Made by a program: the position numbers and the translations under genes. Below, piece after piece: positions 58,288-64,000 of a DNA stretch of 64,000 bases. Below the pieces are notes generated by a model. It saw only the letters and a list, made by a program, of their open reading frames with translations. It did not search any database and had not been told where the DNA came from. The DNA comes from Mesostigma viride (lineage: Eukaryota; Streptophyta; Mesostigmatophyceae; Mesostigmatales; Mesostigmataceae): assembly GCA_009746045.1 (NCBI GenBank), contig RPFO01000072.1, forward strand, positions 3,721,086 through 3,785,085. Reading direction: 5' to 3'. Each line of letters begins with the position of its first letter. Position 1 is the first letter of the stretch.

Positions 58288-58457
58288 GGGGAATACAGCA
58301 GTAGTGTAGAATAAATAGACCGTGGCCATGTACATGTACGCCTCCTACAGGCACTATACCAGCTGAGCCACACGCGTTATTTAGCCATGTACATGTGCGC
58401 CTATGATGTGCCACACTCCAGATGATGCCTAGCTTTATGTAGTTAAGCTGTGCCCAT

Positions 58458-59641
58458 TAAATTAAATTAAATTAAATTAAATTATAACATGCCTCCGTTA
58501 ATTGGGAGATCATGTAGCACATATTCCTTGATGGATGGGTGGGGTGGAAGGAGCCGCGTAATCGAACTAACCTAACTCTAATCTAGCTAGTCTAGAAAAG
58601 TCCTAACTACCCTACTCATCAAAACGCCTCCTCCGCTTGGGGGGAGGTGGTTTGCCCACAGGGTCGGGCGTGTGAGCCTTGACTTGACAATCCTCTAGTT
58701 CCACCGCGTCTTGTTCTGCATGGCGGTCCAAAGAAGGGAGAGAGAGTGGATGCGGTATTCAAACTGCAGGCTGGGACCAGTAGGTCATCCAGCAACATCT
58801 GTACGTAGTTCGTGACATGTTTCCCTACCTTTTTGGCAATGCCCTTGGGGCCAGGCCAGGTCAGAATGTGCCGCCCTGGCTGGCCAAGCCGCTGGGGGCC
58901 TGCCAGTCACCAAGGGCGGTGTCGACCTGGCTGGGGCGAGCAAGGTGTCCTACAAATGCTATCCTACGCTGTCTAATCTCGTCCGAAATACGAGGCATGC
59001 CCTGATACAAAGACTCTGATGACGGGCGCTTGGAAAACCCTACGTTCAGGACCTGTCGGAGCATCCTGTAAACTGTGCCGTCTAGCCTAAATGCCAGTGT
59101 GGGGGTGAGTGTCCACGCCTCGGCGCCATACGTGAGCACCGTGAGGACGGATCTTGAAGAGCATGCGCTTGCGGTGTTCGCCCAGGCCCTTGGAGCGCCA
59201 GTAGGTGTTGAGCGAACGGAGCCTAGCCCAGGCCAGGCCAATGCGGGTGTCCACATCGTCGGCTGTGTCAGGAAGCCAGCTCCCTAACAGTTTGAAGCGG
59301 TCGCAGAACGGGGCCGTCGTCCCGTCGAGCAGGCGCGGCAGCGGCAGTGGACTGGAGGCCCCAATCACCATCGCCTCAGTTTTGACACTAATTAATCTCC
59401 AACCCCACCGCCCTCCCCTCCAAGCCCAGACAGTCCAGCCAGGTCTGAATGTCCTCGGCCGGGCGCGCGATGAGGCATGGTGTCATCCGCATAAATCAGG
59501 TCGGCCAGGCGGTAGCCAGGCTCAACCCCGCCGTGCTCTTTCTCGTTAAGGATGTCCAAGCCTGGCTCGAACCCCTTAAGAGCAGTAAAGCGCGCACGTG
59601 CTCGGCGCATGACGTGATCCACGACAATAATGAACAGGTAT
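58458..59641 (-). mobile_element. 5'-truncated RTE-like LINE with 11-bp target duplication
   Basis: GCTGTGCCCAT at 58447-58457 and 59642-59652. Coding part 59641-58860, then a 3' region with the CGATTACGCGGC block, CTCCCAATTAACGGAGGCAT and (TTTAA)n at 58458-58480. Confidence 0.9.
58861..59641 (-). pseudogene. RTE-like LINE reverse transcriptase, C-terminal part, frameshifted
   Basis: DLIYADDTMPHRAPG carries the YADD catalytic motif of reverse transcriptase. After a frame change follow FKLLGSWLPDTADDVDTRIG, then LTYGAEAWTLT and PRISDEIRQRRIAFVGHLAR, the thumb and C-terminal motifs common in RTE/Jockey-type LINEs. 5' parts (endonuclease, palm start) are absent by truncation. Confidence 0.75.
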
Positions 59642-59939
59642 GCTGTGCCCATGCAGAGAGCTGCTCTCTGCTGAGATGCCACGCTCTAGCTTGTGTATAA
59701 TAGCTATGATGATCTTCCCCACCTATGACGGGCTCCCCTTAGCTGGGAGTTGCCCGAGACTCTGGTTGGTGCAGGTGCCCTAGGGCACCTAGAGCAAGTG
59801 TTGTTTACATTCCCACCCTTTTTGCAGGAAGTAGCTTAGAATGTATTATTATAGTAGGCCATATGTATGCCCCTTCTCATGGGCTATGTGCTACAGATAC
59901 TCCCAACGGCCGGAGTTCTGTTCCTAATTAATTAACAGG

Positions 59940-60078
59940 AGGCTACACATTTCCATCACCATTCATCTTCATCATCCTGAACGACTCGAACACGCGGACA
60001 AGATAACGGCAGGCTCGAGCTACCATGGTCCGGATTCTCCCGATTTCTGGCCCATGCGCTGGTTGTCTCCTAGCTTGA
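59940..60078 (+). mobile_element. Family D, right part
   Basis: Continues the copy interrupted at 56698: CATCACCATTCATCTTCATC, GGCAGGCTCGAGCTACCATG, CCGATTTCTGGCC. Confidence 0.85.
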
Positions 60079-60325
60079 TATCTCTGTTGTGGGTACATGT
60101 AGCACATATTATCCCTGAGAAGGGGTGTATGCCTTTTGATACATTCTGGGCTACTTCCTGCAAGGGTAGGGTGTAAACTACACCTGCTCTGGGTGCACAC
60201 AGTGAACCTCAGTGCATCACCATGATGTATCATACCTAAAAGGCCTGGCATGGGTTGGAAGATTATTATGGCTAGGCAATGGCTAGGGCATGGCCGGCGT
60301 CTCAGCAGAGAGCAACTCTCTGCAT

Positions 60326-61182
60326 TAATTAATTAATTAATTAATTAATTAAACTCGTGCTCCCGTTGGGGAGTCACGGAGCACCGAAGTGCTTTTAATC
60401 CCTGTGTGTGCACTACAGGAGAAAGGGCAGAGACCCCCAGTCTCCTTCATGCCAAAGGCATGCCACAGCTGCAATCGGGCGGCGCTAGCTAAAAGGACAG
60501 GCTAACGATCCGGCAAACTGTGGGTGCAATAAGACCCATGTGAGCATATCATAGCAAGGAGCGTGGGCAAGTAATCTGAACATAGCCAGGGCGTAGCATG
60601 GCTGTACTAGGACTAGGCTAAGGCTATGGCTGGTTGTGTACCGTGCGTTGGCGGCACGTGACTAGGTGTGTTGGCACAGCTAGGCAACATTCTAGGCATG
60701 GCTGCCTTAGCGGCAGTGACGCCAATGGTTACAAGCTAGGGCTATTGCTATTCTAGCCCGCTGGGGGCGTCCACATCTTGTGGTTGATCATCAGGTCCCC
60801 GCCCCTCCAGTACACCTTGGGCTTCTGGGTCCTGCTTATGGCGGAGGTATTCCGGCCACAGGTCGCGTCGCTGCTGTTGCTGAGCGGGGGTGAGGTCGTC
60901 ATCCAGCGTCCAGGTGAGGTCGTGCAACCGCTTGCGACGAGAGAGGAACCGCTGCTTATCCTCAGGGGAGGGGAAGGTGAGTAGGACTGGTGGGGGAGCC
61001 GCCTTGTCCCGTGAGTGGGGAAGGCGGTGGCACCCACGCAGTTCTACCTCACCTACCAGGCCCATGAGGGTAGTAAGAAGCTGGTTCTTGAGCTCGTCAG
61101 CAAGAGAGGTTGACGTCTCACCTGGCTTCTGGGGGAAGCGACGTAGCACCACTCGGCACTCGCGGCGAGCGCGGTCGGTGAC
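60326..61182 (-). mobile_element. 5'-truncated ORF1-A copy with 8-bp target duplication
   Basis: CTCTGCAT at 60318-60325 and 61183-61190. Tail (TTAA)n at 60326-60351, CTCCCGTTGGGGAG hairpin, full 3' region, ORF1 from 60748. Confidence 0.9.
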
Positions 61183-61200
61183 CTCTGCATGCATGGGCAA
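60748..61200 (-). CDS. ORF1-A protein, C-terminal half, mostly intact
   Basis: An open frame of about 150 codons. RARRECRVVLRRFPQKPGE, LMGLVGEVELRGCHRLPHSR, then VLLTFPSPEDKQRFLSRRKR and LDDDLTPAQQQQRRDLWPEY: the RRM-like core and C-terminal domain of an L1 ORF1p-like RNA-binding protein. It starts at the 5' truncation point, so the first few codons come from flanking DNA. A frame change near the end (about 60780-60800) alters the last 15 residues; the overlapping frame reads VYWRGGDLMINHKMWTPPAG. Confidence 0.65.
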   Translation of the reverse strand: MPMHAEVTDRARRECRVVLRRFPQKPGETSTSLADELKNQLLTTLMGLVGEVELRGCHRLPHSRDKAAPPPVLLTFPSPEDKQRFLSRRKRLHDLTWTLDDDLTPAQQQQRRDLWPEYLRHKQDPEAQGVLEGRGPDDQPQDVDAPSGLE

Positions 61201-61238
61201 AGCGTGACTATAATATAATGCTATGCATCATCTGGTGT

Positions 61239-61578
61239 CTATACGATGCCTAGCCTTACTTAGTAATGTTGTGCCCATGCAGGGAGTAATAACTCCCTGC
61301 TGAGATGCCATGCCCTAGCTTTTTGTATAGCCATGCTGATCTTCCCCCCCATGACAGGCATGCCCCTTCGCTGGGCATAGCTTGAAGATCATGGGGATGC
61401 AAGTGCCCTGGTGCACCTAGAGCAAGGGTCCTTTACATTCCCACCCCTGCAGGAAGTTACTAGCTTAGAATGTATAATTTAGGCCATGTGCCCCTTCTCT
61501 GGGCTATGTGCTACATATACTCCCAACGGAGTTATGTTCCTAATTAATTAATTAATTAATTAATTAATTAATTAATTA
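61239..61578 (+). mobile_element. ORF1-B tail copy (SINE-like) with 12-bp target duplication
   Basis: ATCATCTGGTGT at 61227-61238 and 61579-61590. Begins GATGCCTAGCCTTA-like, ends CTCCCAACGGAG and a long (TTAA)n tail. Confidence 0.92.
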
Positions 61579-61909
61579 ATCATCTGGTGTGGAGCCCGTC
61601 ATAGGCATACATGTACATGGCTAGATGATGCTAATTCATCGTCTGGTGTGGGGGCCAAAATTTAGGCATACATGTACAAGGTGGCCACATTAATTAACTA
61701 ATCAGTAATGGCCATCTTCGCCACGCGGCGCCTCACAAATTGATCAAACAAATGAGCCATTCTCTCGGCCCTGCATGATAGTTTATCAAGAGATAAAATT
61801 ACATTTGGCTAGATTCAGTGACATCAAATTTGGCACCGGGGGGGTCCCAGCGGGGAAGCTAGCAGATGGCCATGACCTCCGTTTTCTTGCTGATCATACT
61901 AGGCCCATG

Positions 61910-62169
61910 CACCGCCCGGATTTTCTAGACTAGATAACTTAGAGTTAGGTTAGTTCGATTACGCGGCTTCCTCCACTCCACCCATCCATCAAGGAATATG
62001 TGCTACATGAGCTGATCATACTAGCTAGGCCAATGCACCGCCCGGATATTCTAGACTAGATAACTTAGAGTTAGGTTAGTTCGATTACGCGGCTTCCTCC
62101 ACTCCACGGGATCCATCAAGGAATATGTGCTACATGATCTCCCAACGGAGGCATATGTTATAATTTAAA
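61910..62169 (+). mobile_element. Two RTE-like LINE tails in tandem
   Basis: CTAGACTAGATAACTTAGAG blocks at 61927 and 62052. The second copy, 62045-62169, is flanked by GCACCGCCCG (62035-62044, 62170-62179) and ends CTCCCAACGGAGGCATATG plus AATTTAAA. The first lacks the terminal hairpin. Confidence 0.8.
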
Positions 62170-62199
62170 GCACCGCCCGCGCCTCCAGTGACAAGCTAC

Positions 62200-62664
62200 C
62201 TAGCCAGAGTACGTTGGGGGGCTCCGGGGTCTCCAAGTTCCTGAGCGTCGTGCCATCAGCGCATAGATCAGATTGATATATCGCTCAGTCGGTAATATCA
62301 AGGAGATATTAACCAGCGCAGGCCAGAAATCGGGAGAATCCGGACCATGGTAGCTCGAGCCTGCCGTTACCTTGTCCGCATTTTCGAGTCGTTCAGGATG
62401 ATGAATATGAATGGTGATGGAAATGTGTAGCCTTGTGCATTGAAATAATGACTGGCTTACTTGTAGAGCGACTAGACGACCTACTTCTAGACGGTGGGGC
62501 CGGAAACAGCTTGCTTGATCACCTGGGGCGTGTGTTTCAAGCCTAACTGGCGGGGAGTGTCTAGTGGTGAGCACCATTGCTGCGATCGCCAAGGTATATA
62601 GCTGGTGGGTCAACCCCGTCGTAGCTGGCGCACTTCGTGATATCTCTATATCCTCGGCGGGCAT
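62200..62664 (-). CDS. Family D open frame, unrecognised protein
   Basis: A 154-codon frame without stops covering the family D block also seen at 56540-60078 and 16810. It contains LAIAAMVLTTRHSPPVRLET and SYHGPDSPDFWPALV. No domain is recognised. The plus-strand relatives are only fragments, so whether this frame is real coding DNA or chance cannot be settled here. Confidence 0.35.
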   Translation of the reverse strand: MPAEDIEISRSAPATTGLTHQLYTLAIAAMVLTTRHSPPVRLETHAPGDQASCFRPHRLEVGRLVALQVSQSLFQCTRLHISITIHIHHPERLENADKVTAGSSYHGPDSPDFWPALVNISLILPTERYINLIYALMARRSGTWRPRSPPTYSG

Positions 62665-62990
62665 ACCTCCACCCGGGCAAAGCGGGCTGCAATGATCGAG
62701 TTATATATAAATCCTATAATCAAATATAATGGTTCTCTCATGTGGATAATCATCAAGAAGGTTGAGGTGGGTTGATGACAAGAAGGCCTCTCGATCTAAT
62801 TCATGAAAACTTAGACTCTAGAGCTGGGTGACCTGATCAGTCCAGAAGCTAGTTGTCTCACTTAATGCTTAAACTAAAACTGTTGATGTTAGCTCCATCA
62901 AGGGTGATTCCTCGTGCTAACGGCACCTGCACCCTCGATCCTCCTGCTGCATGGACCCCACCCCACCCACTCCTGTTGAACGTATGGCAG
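62665..62990. other. No gene recognised
   Basis: AT-rich stretch between family D and the next LINE fragment. Confidence 0.4.
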
Positions 62991-63480
62991 CCCCGTCCCG
63001 GCCCGGCGACTCGCTTCAAGCTCCTTGGCAGCTAGCTGGCTCCGGCCCATCCACGGCCGACGACATCATCACCCGCATTGGCCAGGCCTGGGCCGGGCCC
63101 TCTCACCGCCTCGAAAGGTACACGTTCTGGATTGACATGTCGCTACCTAAGTGAGCGGCGCAATTAGCGCATGTCTGTTCAAGGCCCTTGTCCTCAGCAT
63201 CCTCCTTTACGGCTGAGAGGCGTGGACCCGGTGGACCAGGCGCTGAGCAAGCAACTTGATGGCACATGCAGTCACGAGTTCGAATGCTCCGTCACATCCT
63301 CGGCATCCGCAACCAAGAGCGCCCGGCGCACGCGGGCCGAGCTCTACGGCGAGCTCCCTCTTGTCACCCATACCATCCGACACCGCCGTCTCCTCTTTGC
63401 CAGCGCCCGCACAGCTAGACCAGGTGAGTACCGAGGTGGGCGCTGCGCGGGCCGGCGGACTTAGGACTGGCCAACCAGGT
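62991..63480 (+). pseudogene. RTE-like LINE reverse transcriptase C-terminal fragment, decayed
   Basis: FKLLGS near 63017, then ADDIITRIGQAWAG in another frame parallels 59371-59200 of the minus-strand copy. RAELYGELPLVTHTIRHRRL matches the PRISD..RQRRIAF region. Several frame changes. Confidence 0.65.
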
Positions 63481-63628
63481 AGACACCTCCTCCTAGCTAT
63501 GGCAGGGTCGATCCCCTTGTTCCGTCGCACCCCACTGGCAAACTTGTTCGCGCCCCGCACCGACGCGCGGCGCGACCCGGACCTATGTGACTGTGCAATC
63601 GCTTGAGCTGAATGTAGGGTTTTCCAAG

Positions 63629-63630
<2 letters not shown>

Positions 63631-63682
<52 letters not shown>

Positions 63683-63965
63683 CAACATCACTCCGTTGGG
63701 AGTCAATGTAGCACATATCCCTGAGAAGGGGCATATGGCTTTAAATACATCCTAGGCTACTTCATGCAAGGGTGGGAATGTAAGCAACACTTGCTCTAGG
63801 TGCCGCAAGGGCACCGGCACCACCATGCTGTCTCAGGTTCAACCCAACTAAGGGGATCCTGGCACGGGGGAGGAAGATCATGCATCATGGCTATACAAGG
63901 GCTAGGGCATGGCTTCTCGACAGAGAGCATCTCTCTGCATGGCATAGCATGGCTAAATTCTTAAT
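63631..63965 (-). mobile_element. ORF1-B-type tail copy with (TTA)n tail
   Basis: (ATT)n at 63631-63681, then CTCCGTTGGGAG, GTAGCACATATCCCTGAG, CAAGGGTGGGAATGTAA and AGAGAGCATCTCTCT, all in reverse orientation. The tail differs from the usual TTAA repeat. Confidence 0.85.
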
Positions 63966-64000
63966 GCAACATCCATGGGGGTCCCATTATAGACAAAGCA

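Larger units (their letters stand above)
56699..59939 (+). mobile_element. Complete ORF1-B element (about 2.05 kb) with 9-bp target duplication, carrying an RTE-like LINE
   Basis: AGGCTACAC at 56690-56698 and 59940-59948. Leader 56699-56862, ORF1 56863-58287, 3' region to 58457, then after the inserted LINE 59653-59939 with the CAGAGAGCTGCTCTCTG hairpin, GGGCACCTAGAGCAAG block, CTCCCAACGG..CGGAG and TTAATTAA tail. There is no room for a reverse transcriptase. Confidence 0.9.
60080..61720 (-). mobile_element. ORF1-B tail copy split by two insertions
   Basis: 3' end at about 60080, then 60104-60325, 61191-61238 and 61591-61690 together read as one minus-strand ORF1-B 3' region (GGGCAAAGCGTGACTATAAT, CATCTGGTGTGG, CATACATGTACA blocks). 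Confidence 0.8.

Noticed and set aside
59653-59939. Independent SINE insertion
   Set aside because: Target duplications show that it is the second half of the ORF1-B element interrupted by the RTE-like LINE.

Overview
The window is nuclear DNA of a eukaryote, most likely a green alga with a large, repeat-rich genome. Spliceosomal introns with GT-AG borders, a Mediator subunit, a plastid-type FGGY sugar kinase and a plant-type root-cap/VWD-like protein all point that way. A prasinophyte such as Cymbomonas would fit the wealth of minisatellites, but that is a guess. There is no operon structure, and no rRNA, tRNA or CRISPR array was recognised.

Three host genes can be rebuilt from exons whose reading phases join exactly. 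(1) An FGGY carbohydrate kinase, probably D-ribulokinase, on the minus strand. Eleven exons between 14165 and 1300 encode 459 codons, and the last exon(s) lie beyond the window start. Most of its introns carry a private tandem repeat. (2) MED10, the Mediator middle-module subunit, on the minus strand, 36925 to 33981, five exons, 155 aa with a Gln-rich tail. (3) A root-cap/VWD-like, probably secreted protein on the plus strand, exons 47096-47185, 53711-54441 and 55081-55425. A signal-peptide exon at 37973-38143 may be its first exon. Two further isolated exon candidates are weaker (15289-15413 plus, 45106-45198 minus).

Most of the rest is mobile DNA. I separate these families: ORF1-A and ORF1-B, LINE-like elements that carry only an L1-ORF1p-like gene; a LINE whose C-terminus has a CCHC motif and a restriction-like endonuclease (RLE); an RTE-like LINE with a YADD reverse transcriptase; an unclassified coding repeat, family D; a gag-bearing retroelement that also encodes a viroplasmin/RNase H1 N-terminal-like domain; and several non-autonomous DNA transposons, among them a piggyBac-like element (TTAA target) inside a hAT-like one (8-bp duplication).

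These elements are nested and many keep target-site duplications, so the order of insertion can be read. At 56540-60078 a family D copy was split by a complete ORF1-B element, which was split in turn by an RTE-like LINE. At 22737-28319 an ORF1-B copy holds a MITE, an RLE LINE and an ORF1-A element. At 60080-61720 a minus-strand ORF1-B tail holds an ORF1-A copy and a plus-strand ORF1-B tail. ORF1-A, ORF1-B and the RTE-like LINE all end in the same small hairpin (CTCC-CAAC-GGAG) followed by a short A/T-rich repeat, which suggests a shared 3'-end recognition signal.
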